The position numbers and the translations under genes were made by a program. Below the pieces are notes generated by a model. That model saw nothing but the letters and a program-made list of their open reading frames with translations, searched no databases and was not told the origin of the DNA. A stretch of DNA of 64,000 nucleotides from Takifugu bimaculatus (lineage: Eukaryota > Chordata > Actinopteri > Tetraodontiformes > Tetraodontidae), in assembly GCA_004026145.2 (NCBI GenBank), contig CP034996.1, positions 11,833,282-11,897,281 of the forward strand, given 5' to 3'. Shown here in pieces: positions 17,201-30,700 of the stretch (position 1 is its first letter; each line of letters begins with the position of its first letter).

Positions 17201-20200
17201 GGGGAGTGAAGCCTCATCCATCACTTCAGGAGCAGCGGTCTGTTCCTTATCACGCTTCCCCTCACGGAAATGTTCTAATGTTTTAGCACTTAAAGTCGGA
17301 ACACTCCACGTACCGCTCTAGCTTCATGTTTTCAAGAGATGAGCATGTATAAGACATTCTCCATACTATAACTAAACTATTAAGTGAATCTTTGTGCCGG
17401 GATGCGGAGTTTCGGCAGAAGAGAAGCAGCATCTCTTTTGTGTGGAAAATCTAATTTACTTCGATCTACCCCAAGAATAAAGCATTCACTCTAAATTTAC
17501 ATAGACTAAAAACCTTTTTTACAGGACAATCTTGCATTTTTTGCTAATCTCCTTTATCCGGTCACCTCCTGACTCCTCGGTCTGAAAACCAGAGCGATGA
17601 AGAGAATAATGCTTCTGAATCCAAACTCACCCTCACCGAAATGTCTCAAATGTAGAATGGATGTTTTTATCTAAGGGGCCTTACTTGAGCCTCAATCCCT
17701 TCTTTCACAGACATGTAGCCTTTTCTCTTGCTACTCTTTCCACGTCTTCTCTCTCCTTGATGTTTGACGCGCGCTGTGCTGTTTTCCCTTGCTCACTGTC
17801 TCCCCTGCCGTGGCAGTGTGGTTCTTTCCCCAGAAATCCCTTTAAACGGAACCGATTTTTATAAGAAAAGGATTTGCATTTAAAGCAACCCCCCCTCCTC
17901 TGGAAGCCTGTAGCCCATCATCCACAGCACCTCAATCCCATGATTAGCTTCCTCAAGAGTTAAACAGGCAGCAGAGTGCCACAAGTACCCCCGGTCCGTG
18001 TCTCTCTCGCCCTCTCACCGAGGATGCATATGGCAGCGGGGAATTGCAGGTGGATGATGGTTCAGCTCGTGGAGCGGATGCACCCCCGCCCTCAGCCCAT
18101 ACATCCATGTCAGGCATTCGGTTTGGAGAGGCAGTCTGTCCTCCACCCACACGTTGCCGTGCAGAGAGTGGGACACAATGGGGGCAGGCTGCAGCAGAGA
18201 GGGAATGAGGCCACAGCCGATCAGCCATAAGCACCAAGGAGAATGGCACTTTTAGAGGGGTGGGGGGGGTCTCTTTGAAGTAAGTCAAGGAGAGAAGGGG
18301 CGGGGGGGGGGACCGGTACAAGTCCAGGAAATATAGAGAGCAAGGAGGGATGGCAAGAGGGGGTGAAAGTAGGTGCACATCCGCACGCTGCATAATGAGC
18401 AGAGCAGGTATAGAACCGATTTGCATTCTGTAATCGTGCACACCTGGGACCGGGCGTTTGAGATACAGGTGATGCCCTGAACGTGCCATTACAAAAAGGG
18501 ATTAAAAGGACCTTCAATTAGACTGACAACTGTTCCGTAGCTATCTATGTCGGGTCCATCTTTTTCATTTATCCCGCACTCTAATCACAGCTGTTTTTTG
18601 AAGCCCACTGAGCAACAATCGTTAGCGACGCGCCTCTCCGCGCCATTGTTGTCTTCTGCCTTGTGATGTTTTCGTAATTCGGTTCAAAAATAGACTGAAG
18701 TCTTGCAGGGAACAGCAACACGAGGCGGGCGGGACGTCTGAGGCTGGATGTGCAAGAATTGATTAAGGCAACCTTAATGCATGAAAAAAAAACAATAAAA
18801 TAAAATCCGCGCCTGACGCGTGCATCGGTAGACGTATTTCAGCTTGAGTTCGGGATATTTTCCTCCCTGCGTCAGAGGCTGACCTACATCTCCTGCTTCA
18901 TCCTCCTGTTTTAAGTTAAAATGCAATTCAGTCCTTTTGAGAACACGTGTATGTTTGCCTCCACGCCGCTCACTGGGGCTGCTTTCATATACGTGCTGAG
19001 GCCAGCGGGCGCTGCTACACACGGCGTAACCGAGACATCCCTGTTCACCGGCCACCTCTCACATGGCTGCGGGCTTTAGGCTGCGAGAAGAGTGGGTCGC
19101 GTTAGTCAACGAGGCATCGACACCTTTTTTTTGGACGGGTGCAGCGGGGTGGTGGTATTTTTAGGGACTGCCACACTCCAAATGTGCTTCACTCCGTGTT
19201 CTGTCCTGTCGGCATGGCTTCAGAGACGACCGGGTAACTCGATGTTACTGAACACAGTCCGTTCTCTGAGACTGGACCCAAGTGGGGTTTTCAAATCCGA
19301 ACCACGGAGCGACTGATTTCAGTCCTGGTGCTGGGGGAGGAAAGACGATGACGGCGCAGTTTGTGCTCCGAGGAAAACCGAACTTTATTCTCAATTCAGA
19401 GGCAACTGCCACATGCAGACACTCGACATGATATGATCAGTGCGATATGTCGTCCTCTAACCAAAAATAATGAGCGTCTGTATCCTCTCGCTTCTCCACG
19501 GCTGCCCACGAGACATTTTACAACTTCTTCTACCTCTGCTAGTCTCCTTTTTTTTAGATGTGTGCTTTGGTTGCCCTCCCCTCTCTGGTTCCCCATTTTC
19601 AGTCCCGCTGATGTGAACCGTGGCGGATTTAACTCGTAAGTGAACCGAGACCCAAAGAAATCGCGGATCTCGGTTCACGTACGAGTTGAACCCGGTGCGG
19701 TCGCTCTTTGACCTCTTTGTTTTCAGGTCATAATAAGTAGAAACTCCAGAATTCGGGAGTTCTGTTAAGACGAACTCCGGTCTGTTGGAAGCAGGAAGTG
19801 TGAAACCACCATCAGATGGTTGCAGGCAAACACTGATGAGCGGAATTAGCTCTCGGAGTGTCTGCTGTCATTTGAATATAAAAAGGAAGCGAGGAGAATA
19901 TTCTGAGTCTGTTTTATGGTATCTTTACTTAGATGTGCCAATCCTTATGGTTTATTTAGCCCAAGTCTGCACTGTTACCTTCAAGCTGTCCACCACCCAC
20001 AGCAGCTTAGTCACTCTGCCCCACGTCCACCCCCCCACCACTGAGACAAAAATGACTGAAATGTTGATTTAGATTTAGCAAATGTGTTAAGTATAGCAGC
20101 GGATTGAGTGCGAGGTGATTGGATTCTTCTCATAATCAGACAGGTTTGGAACAGGATGGATGGTTTTTCATTTATCGCTTTAGAAAGGTTGGCGTTGAAT

Positions 20201-23200
20201 CCAAACTCATTCCAGTGCTGCATTTGTTTGAGTCCTTTCAGCTCTGTATGAGAACAGACACATCACAACTTTATAATTAAGCTCAATCTATTCCTGTTTG
20301 TGATCGCACAGCACAAGCCAGGAGCTCGCTAATGGCTAATCTATAGCTATTTAACCAGCAATCTCTCTGCTCCAATTATTGGACACAACAAAGACAGCTG
20401 CTGCAGAGTCTCCCGCTGATTAGGAAGATCATCTGAGATTTCTCCACCCTGCGGGGTGTCGGCCCCTGACCAGAGCCGTCCCCGTGGACCCAGAGGAGAC
20501 GAGAAGATGGATATCTTCTTCAGGGTTTGACGGAGGGTGCCAAACAAGCCTGTAACTCTCGTCCTCTATTGATGTTTCTGCTGTGATGACACACAGCTCC
20601 GAGCAGGTCTCTGGCTCGGTCCACTGGGTGATGGGGGGGGGATGTGCAATACGGAGCCCCGCGGTAGAGAGCAGGGAAGTATATGAGTTAACCCGTCGGA
20701 GTTGGAACCTGGTCAACGGGATAATGGTGCTTTAGTGGAAGAAACACTCCTCAGATAATTGATGCTTTCTCCATTCCTATTACATAACTGAGCATGTGAA
20801 ACATCCATTAGCTGAATCCCAGGATCCAGAATGGTTGCTCAGATATTTGCCGGCACATTGACTATGTGATGAATCAAAGCGTAGTGGGTCATTTCCCAAT
20901 CTCAATGGTTTTTTTTTCGTCCCAGGTTTATTGTAATTTATGGCTTCTCTAAGCTCATTTCCTTCCCTCTGTGCAGTTGCCGTTAACAAAAGTAAAATCT
21001 TTTGCTTTGAGCAGGCCAGTCGCAGCTATTGGCCTTTTCCAGATCAAACTGATGAAATGTGCTGTCCACGCGTCCCTCTGCGCCCCTCAAAGCCTCCACC
21101 GCTTTATTAATAGATGCAATGCCAGAATGTGACTGTCAGCATGCCATGAATGCAGAAACAAGAGATTTGACCGCTGGTATCGTGTGTGATCTAGAGCAGG
21201 CTCGTGGCAGTTTAAGCTGGCAGCTTGTTGAGCTTTTATATCCATTCATTTCACAATTTCTGTTCATAGATTGAAGAAAATCATTTCATGTTCATTTGCG
21301 GCACCATTTGCTCATATTTTTATGATGATTATTGACATTAGAACAAGATACAGTTAAAGTTTCATTTAGTTAAAGCAAATGTGGCCCTAATGCCTCAATA
21401 CTTTAGAATAAAAGCGCAGAGCCCTTAATTTGGTTTGTCCCTGCAAAATGAAACCAATCAATATGTGACCATTGTTCAAACTGCTCTCGGCCTCTGCAGC
21501 AGGAGGCAAGTACAATAAAATGTTAAATAAGTACGGTAATGCGGTTTTTATTTTACGTGCCGCTTTCAGATGGATTTGTATTCGGTATTTAGTCGCCTCT
21601 GATAACCATCATTTGCAGGGGAGATTTAGTTTTGTGTAAACAAAGGGGGCAGAAAAAAATATTAGAAACCAGAAGAGGATAAAAATGTTGAGGTGAGATA
21701 AATGTTGAAAGGATTTGGTGCACAATGGCGGCCAAATCACAATTTGAAGTGACAAACCTGAGTGTGTCAAAAGTCAGATGGTTAAAATCAAATACCCTCC
21801 TCCTCTTGTCACCCCCCCCCCACCCCCACCCCCTTTGCTATTTACATATGTAGATGCTGTTTATTTTCCATACAGACGGGTCCTTGAAGATCTTTGTGTT
21901 ACGAGCGGTTGTATCAGGACCCGAAAGTAGGCAGGACACAGTGGCGTATCGTTTTCCGAGAAGCTTTATTTAAGTTTACAGAAAGTCAAAAGGCGTGGAG
22001 ACCATGAGTCAGTTCTTAATCCAAAGAGGAAATGAAAACTCACGACAAAAAATCCCGAGCGGGGTCAAAAGCAGTCCACGAAGGAAAAAGACAAACGATA
22101 ATCCGATAAACGGTTTCAAAAGTTATCCACGAAGGAAAAAGTCTCATGATAGTCCAGGAGGGTATAGCCGGGGTATTCCGAATCAGACAAAACACGCCAA
22201 CGCTGGCCAACCGTGAGAACAGTCCATAGATAGGTGGCTTGATTACCGAGTGTCTGCAGGTGCACCAGTCCCCGGCACCACCTGCGGCTGAGGCATGGCT
22301 CCACCATGCCCCCCCCAGGAGAAACCCTTCAAAAAGGTTCCCAGAAACTGGGAACCTGACACTTTGGCCTCAGCTCTGTGAATTTTTGGTCCACTCACAG
22401 TTGTTGTTGAGCAGCTAACACATGTGGATTAGAACCTATCACCTGTAGGCGCTGATATAAGCGGCCCAGCCAGCCTCTCCCATCCTCTTAACCTTACACT
22501 CAAAAATTTATAGAGCTCCAGGCTTATATATTTCTGATCGAGTCAATATACCCGTTAAATAAAGGAAATGAATCATCTGTGCTGGTGTCTTAATCGACTT
22601 CTGTTTTTTGTTTAATCCTTTCCTCCACAAAGACACTCTTATGAATTCCTGTTTAATACCCGGCAAGAAGTGGGGGGATTAAAGGGGATCCGAGCACGAG
22701 CACAGATGAGCAACAGCCAGATTGAAAACGGCTGCAGCATCGCAATGCATTTATTATTGGCAAAGGTAAATTAAAAATAAAAACTTTGACCTCCCAGGCA
22801 AACTCTCCACTTAAAGCCCCCCCCCCCCTTCCCTCCCCCATGGAGAATGGTTCTGGGGTGAAAGCACCAGCCGTGCTTCATGTAATCATCCTGTGAAGTG
22901 GTGATTCTGTGTGGACCTCAGCTGCAACAGTCAAAGGTCGGGTGCCTGTGCTGTGCTCAGTGCTGCGGGTCAGCAGGTTTCAGTCCCGACACTTTGGTTT
23001 CTGTCCAGAGCGACGCTTCCTCCCTCATGCGCATCCTGTCCTGGGACCAGCAGAAACCTGCATTCACATGCAAGAAAGGAGACAAAGAAAAGTGTCAAAT
23101 ATTAACACGTCTTCTCCGCCTGGCTTTGATGCACTTAATCGCTATCTTCTGTTGTCCTTCAACGTCGCTGAGCTCATCAACACGTGCCACAAGGGGCCTT

Positions 23201-24700
23201 TGTTATTCAGGAGACCAGGAGTTAAACAGTGGCCCACATTGTGATGGTCCATGAGAATCCTGCCAGGAAGTAGACAGGAACTACAGGAAGCTGGTGTCTA
23301 ATCTTACCAGACACCACTCTGCCACAGAAGCAAACACTGTTTTCACACACACACACACACACACGCACGCACGCACACACACACACACACACACACACCT
23401 GCTTTTCATGTTCCCACGCACACACAAGCGTTGGAAACTACCTTTAAACTGGGACATTATTTTAAATTGTATTCCAGTGCCACCGCCTTCCATTATTATT
23501 GGTGTTAACACGTTGGAAAAGGTTGTTAATAAGCACAATCGGTCATAATGAATGTGATCTCCATAAGGACAAATGTATAAATTTAATATTCAAACAAACA
23601 AGCAAACTTTCCAGTCTCGGCTGCAATCCATCAAACAAATGTTAATAGAGACAACGTTATTAAAAACACCGGTGCTATTCAGCCATGTGTGAATTTGGAA
23701 TCAACACGTTGAAATAGATGCAACTGTTAAAAATATTGAAAGTTGATTATTACAGGAAATGAGGTTATTCTGTTCTTACCCCCAAAAAATGAGAAAAATA
23801 GAAAATCCCAGTTGTGTCTTTGTTGGGAAGGATGAATGATTGAGCCCAGGACAGCTGTGGAGAGATTAACTGTTTTGACACATTAATAATTAGCTTTTAA
23901 GATAATTTCCTGCACCTAGCAAGGAAAAGTAGAATCCAAAGTAAACAGTGTTAGAAAAGGCTCCTTCTGTCCACAGTAAGTTCTGGAAATTCACCACAAA
24001 ATAGTTTCTCAAGTGTCCTTCTGGTTTTAACTCTACTCCCTTCAAAACTTATTTCAAATTGAAATAATAATCTCTCGTATCAAAGAAACTGATGGTGGCT
24101 GATCATGAAGGCTGATCTTCACGTGTAACACAGGTCAAACAGCTGCTGTAACACACTGTGCTCCTGCATTTGTAATGATTGGTCCTGTCTCAATAACAAT
24201 AATAATAATAATAACAGTGCAAATGAAGCCTTACATGTGTGGGATGTTTTCTGCCTTGTTTCACATTAGCTTACCAAGATGAACGGCAACGAAAGCTCGA
24301 AGGTAGCTGCAGATGTTAGCAAATACAACAGCCTGTTTTTCATACATCAATCAACTGTAAATCTGACGCACCACTTCCCCCTCAAGCATCTCCCTTTTTC
24401 CATTATCCCCCTTCTAACCCCATCTCAATTCCTCCAGCTCCGCGAGGGTAATTGGCACTTTAATTAAAATGAGGACTAATTTCAGAAGCGGGAAAAATGA
24501 TCACTGTCCTATAATTTCCCGATCACGCTCCATCCAGAAGGACGCTTCAGCACTGTGAGAAAATGGAAAGATTTGGCCAGAGAAGTCTGTCAACAAAGCC
24601 CAGTCCAGAGAAAATGGGTTCCGCTTTGGGTTTTGAGGTCATACAAAAAAGTCTGAAGAGCTGTATAGAAAATGAGGGTCAGATATTTTCTTTATCCCCC

Positions 24701-24734
<34 letters not shown>

Positions 24735-27700
24735 CACAGCTTTGTGGAAAAATAAGGTTGAGTTTTACATTTCAAAGGAGCGCCGTGTACAACACCCTCC
24801 GTCTACCTTTCAGTCAGAAAACTAATACCTTCCCATTGTGGTTCTTTAACAAGAGGACGTGAATAATGTTAAAACCAGGCAGTAAAAGCAAAAATATGGA
24901 CGGCGGTTTATTTAATGCTTAACAAATATGGCTAACTATCATTCTAATTCCCTGCCTCGGGCTGACACGGCCCATCTGCCAGTGCCAGGATCTGTTTAGA
25001 CTTCTCTAGTGTCTCCTAATGCGGATGATTGTTTGGGTAATTACTGTACAACCGTTTGTTTGGGATGTTAAATACGGACAAATGACGACGTCTCATTGTT
25101 CTTTCATTTTTGAGCGCTGGGGGCAACTTTCCGGGGGGTGGGTGGCCTCCAGTGTTGTAAGAATGTGGGGAAACGCCAGCTTCCTCTAACAGGGCTTGAA
25201 TCTGGGTCTGCTTCAGCGGAGGGCAAGGCCCTGCATGCACAGAATAGAAACACGGAGCGGTGCATCCTGTCTCATAAACCTTAATGATAGAGCACCAGCG
25301 ACTGTGATTATTCGGTGGAGGTGGTGATTTTTCTTTCCTTCTCACTGGTAAAAAATAAAACTCCCTAACCTGAAGCCGAGGCAGGTGTGCATGAAAGCAG
25401 ATCAGGCAGCCTCCAAACATGAAACCTTAACGTTCCGGAGGTGTTTTAAAGTCTGCCACGGTGAACTCGCGGCGGGCTAATGCAGGGAAACCACCTTTCC
25501 AATGATCCTCTTGATCCACTCCTCCCTCAGTTCTCTCCAGACCTCCTTTTGTTCTTCATCACCTGAGGTTTTTCTTATTAAGCTGGCGGGTTTCGGTGGG
25601 TTTGAAGTGGAGCGGGGCGGCATGCTTGTGTTTCCTGACAGGGAGTTTGAATAGAGTAAAAAGGAGGGGGTTGTAAAGAAAGAGCAAGTAACACAGGGGG
25701 AGATTACTGATTACTAAGATCACTGATTAAAAGTCACAGTTACCCGCAACCGAGAGAATTAGTGACGTCGAGCCACAGCTTTCGTTCGCACCCAATCGGC
25801 TCAGCGCAGGGGAGCAGTTCTGCACGTGTCGTGCATAGACATGCAGAACTGGGATTTTGGTGATCATTGACACCATTATGGAAAACCAGGGATAGTCGCA
25901 GATGACAGCTGTTTCACGCCACTTGTTCTCCCTCTCTTCGTTATTCTGGATTAAAATAGGTTTCAATCATAAGTGGTCTGATGCAAGGATAGCAGAGAGA
26001 TAGAGGATTCCTCGTAGGTGGGATCCAGAACTCATTGAAGTCACTGGGGAGAGCTAAAAAGTTACTGTCTGCTTCAAGCACGATGGAGCAACAAGCCCAT
26101 AATGAAAACCACCTTGATGCTGTATTCAGGCGTTGCAGCAGGACCGAGGACCTAGTTTCTGCTCTGTATCGAGCTGACGCCCTCCCTGATCTGATCTTTA
26201 ACAGTTTCATTAGCGTCACACAATGGCAGCAACGGAGTCGGCTGTCGGACGGCGGCTCACGTCGCACAGCTTTCCGCGCGCCTTCGCGTGCATTTCATTG
26301 CGACGTTTGCTGGTAAGTGGTAGAAGTGATTGGCTCTCACTTCAGCGAGGATCCCAGAGTTTGGGAACTGTAGGCGGCCGAGTTATTTCTGTGGAATACT
26401 ACAAGTGTGTGTGTAGAGCTGTGTAGCCGAGCAGCCACGACACACTGAGACCCCGCTAATGTTTTTGGCTCCAGGTTTCCATCCAATGCAGTTTTGCACA
26501 TCATCTGGGCTTCACTGTTTTCAGTGGCTTATTGCCGATAATGAGATGTGTTTTTGAAAGAAGTTAGAATAATATTTTGATAAATATTCCCAGACTGAGG
26601 GCCAAGTTACTACTGATGAAATAAAAGAGGCGATCAGGGAAGTCTCAAGTCTTGATAGATGACATAAACAGTGTATTTATCATTAATGTGATTTCCCTCC
26701 CCTGAGTTGATTAACCAACAGAGGAGTATTATTTAGAGAGTACGGGGTCAGCAGACCCCCCCCCCTCCCCACATTTCTATTGATACAGATGGAATCATTC
26801 AGTCTGAATGAAACTAGTGCAGATTCAAAGCAGATGTTTTGACCAGCAAAACAACATATTGAAACATGTAGGAGGTACAGACGGCACATTTGTTTGAGGG
26901 CCGCGCCCCCCCCCAGATTAAAGCCGTTTACATGTGTGTATCTTGTGGAAGTTTCACTCAGCGTGCTGCGTTTCAGGCAGCGTTGTACACAGAGCAGATT
27001 TCATATTTACAAAAGCAGAAATGAGACTTCAGAAAATTACAGCTTTTCTTTAAAGTGCAGACAGATCCAGTCTTTCTTAAGATCCGGTGTGTGTGTCTGT
27101 GTGTGTGTGTGTGTGTGTGTGTCACCACCAGACTTTTATATCCTGTACCTAATTCAACAAAATGTCTTCATGACCCCGGTGATAAAGTCAGAGCGAAGCC
27201 CCCATTTCCTCCGGCGCCCATTCTCCTGCAGGTGCTCTCCTTGATCATGAGACTGGGGAGAAGAACATTAAATCCTGTTTATTGGTAAAAGACAAGCGCC
27301 GCACCCTTGCGATAGGAAGCTGTGGAGAACAAGTAGGGCTCTAAAAGCGGGTCTGTTAGCGAAACCTCATCCCGTCCGTACAAACACTACTTCATCAGAG
27401 ACAGTGGGGGCTGTCCCATCCGCTCTCCCAACCCTCCTGGATTTGGATGAGACTGGAATCATGTCTTCAAGTGGTAGATAAAAAAAAACCCAAAATGAAA
27501 TTCACTCATTTTGTAATCATAGTTTTCTGGTATCTCCCTGATGGACATTTTCCTCAGGTTCAACCTGACATCCGCCCTGAAGAGCCCGTCAGACAGCTCA
27601 GGACTCGGACAGAATTTATTTCTATGTAAATGTGTTGTTATTTTTTATAACCTATGCTGAGAAATCTCTCTCTGTTCACATTTCTCCCCTCAGAGGTCCT

Positions 27701-30700
27701 GATGAACACCAAGACAGAGACTTCTGATCTCAAATGGACCATCTACTCCACCTCCAAACCTGAGGTATGTAATCCTGGCTAATCTGCATTACTAACGCCG
27801 ACTTGGTGATGACTGGGGATCTTTTGGCTTCCAGCTGTTCCTTTGTTGCCTTGGAAATAAAAGAGTTTCTTATATGGCCGATAACTGACAGAATAAAGGG
27901 AAGCCGGAGAGAAATGTGGGATTCATCGCATATTGGAAGCAGATGCTTTAACGTGTTCCATCAGCCTTGAAGCTGAAGTCACTAGCTGCCCATAATTTCA
28001 GATGCAGGAGCCAGAAAAACACACATTTGTAATCTGATCAGCTGAGCGCCGGTTGTTGGGGTAGTTTTGCCAGCAGCGTTGGTGACCAGAACTCTCTGGC
28101 GTGGGCAGGAAGATCTCTGGAAGTGGAAGGAAACACTTAACAAATGCAACTTTTATCAAGACGTTCAGACGACTTTGTATTTTTGGCAGCAGGCGGCCCA
28201 ATTTAGATGTAAATGCTGGAATCCAGTTCTTGAAATACTCAAAATCTAAATAATATGTTTTTCACAGCACTAGAGGCGGTTTAATTGGGTTGACCTAACA
28301 TAAACAAAACTGTAATGTTTAATAAATCCAGTGTTTGTGATAACTGGAATGATGTATTAACATGTCTTATTGGTTTACAGAATCTGTGGTGTGAAAAGGG
28401 TTTGATTCATGAGTCTCTCTGTTTTGCTTCAGAGGACTTTTTTGTCAAATCCAGATGGGCCCCTGTGGGATATTTTGTGCATCATCATCACAGAAAATAT
28501 TTTTTCGAGAGAAAAATGTGCTGCCACAGTCCATAGTATTTATTTTTTAGGATTAAAGGGGGAAACGCTCCCTCCAAGTGATGCAAACCTGGCTCTCGGT
28601 GCTCCGCCGCACTGTAATTCATTCCAACCAGTATTCTGCCTCGCTCAACACATCAGCTGCAAATGGATTTTTAAAGATTTACATATTTACATAACTGAAT
28701 TTTCTGAGCCTCAAGTTCAGCAAATCTGCTAAATTCTGCCCCAAGTATGTTAATTTCCTGCTCGTTTCCCACTCTGGGGAGCACAGCGATGGTGAACATG
28801 TTTGCTGCAGCCTCAGAAGTCAAACATTAAAGCCTTTTTCTTTCTGTTTCAGTTGGATCACCAACAAATGTACTTTTCTGTGGAGAGTTTCACTTCATAA
28901 ATATTTGTAATATCCCCTCTGTATTCTTGTATTTTCGTCTAAGAGCGTGTTTGAAGGGTAAGAGATGCCAGCGTGCTCTGTTTGACAAGTGTGACTTGTA
29001 GTCCCGCTATCTGGGCTGCCGCTCAGCAGGAGCAATGATTTAATAACCCACATTCAAACTGGGACTGGATCAAGAGCCAATGCAGGCCAGATCTGTCCCA
29101 ACGGCGCCTCGCAGGTGCACTGTAACCAAGAGCCAAAAACCCTGCAACATTGACATGATGAATAGCATTTTAATGTGAGAGCCTCGGCCAAAGTTTTTAC
29201 AGAAGAATTAAATTGGCTAAAGCCTCACCCGAAAAATCCCCATTATTCTGGGTCAGGTGTTGCTTTGACGTTCAAACTGACGGCCCTTTCGTCTCCCCTC
29301 GGTCCACAGTGGGATGAAGTGAGCGGTTTAGATGAGGAGAACAACAGCGTGCGGATATATCAGATCCTCAGCTGTCAGACGGGCAGCTCCACCAGCCACT
29401 GGCTGCGCAGCGGCTTCATCCAGCGACAGGGAGCGTCGCAGGTTTACGTGGAGCTGCGCTTCACCATGATGGAATGTTCCTCCAGCACCCACCACCGTAG
29501 CTGCAAGGAGACCTTCAACCTCTTCTACTACCAGACGGACTCCGACGACGCCACCTACTCTTATCCACCCTGGATGGAGAACCCGTACACCAAGGTAGCG
29601 CTCTCTTATTTTAGCAAATCTTCAAAGTCTCGTAATTGAGAGGTGGCGTTCACAGAGACCTGGTTTATGCTGAACTCTGGAGGGGCTGAGGAATTAAACA
29701 ATATACATCCTCATTGTTTCAGGACTCCTCAGCTCTTCCACATCTCATTCTTTCAAACCTTGTTCTACCCTTGAATGCACCGCTGGAAAAAAAAAAAGAG
29801 TCCGTGAAATCGGTCCCCTGCTCGCCGGCTAAATTACAACTTAATAATGTAACAGTGACGGAAAAATAGAGGTGATGAAATGTTCCCTGTGATGAATTAC
29901 CTTTCCCTGAACTAGAGTTTTGAGACCCTACAAGTTGACATTCAGAGTATACGGTAACAAATGGCTGGCAGGAAGGCAGTAAATCAATCTAAAGTCACCG
30001 TGGTAGGCTTTGGAACATTCCCAATAATATGAAACATGTGGTATCTACGGCTGAAATGTGTCAGACATAAAAACCAACCAGTCCGGTCCTTCATAAGAGC
30101 GTATCCTCGTGTTGAAATGCAGCCCTTACATAAGATCCTTTCCCTTTCTTCCTGTTTAGGTGGACACGGTGGCTGCAGACTTTCTGCTGCGGGAGGGCGG
30201 GGAGAGGAAATTCAATATGAAGACCTTTAAACTGGGCCCTCTCTCCAAGAGAGGTTTCTACCTGGCCTTTCAGGCCCAGGGCGCCTGCATGGCTCTGCTG
30301 TCTGTCAGGGTGTTCTTCAAGAAGTGTCCAGCCCTGGTCAGCGCGCTGTCCTCATTCCCAGAGACCGTTCCTCGAACTCTGGTGCAAGAGGCGCAGGGTG
30401 TGTGTGTGGAACAAGCCGCCCAGCAGGGGCCCAGACCACGGCCACCTAAGCTTTTCTGCGGGGAGGACGGCCACTGGGTGGGACAGCCGACCACCTCCTG
30501 CGCCTGCCTACCTGGATTTGAGCCTGCTGAAGGACACACAAGATGTAGAGGTGAGAAGGAGGCTACGTGTGCGCATATATGTATATACAGCAAATCCATA
30601 GAGGCAGCGGGGCAGGCAGACTAAACAAGAAAACAATGGAAAGGGTTCAGCGTGCACGGCTGAGGAAGTAGGAGGTGGAGGAAGTTAATGAGGCAGAGGA

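Larger units (their letters stand above)
14272..27693 (+). other. ephb4: ephb4 intron 1 (13.4 kb)
   Basis: Long first intron; large first introns are usual in Eph genes and often carry enhancers. No exon-like ORF on either strand. It contains a hairpin (19618-19700), a probable non-autonomous transposon (21910-22361), CA/TG microsatellites (23344-23398, 24702-24731, 27086-27122) and AT-rich stretches with clustered TAAT motifs. The rest is unremarkable. Confidence 0.75.
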
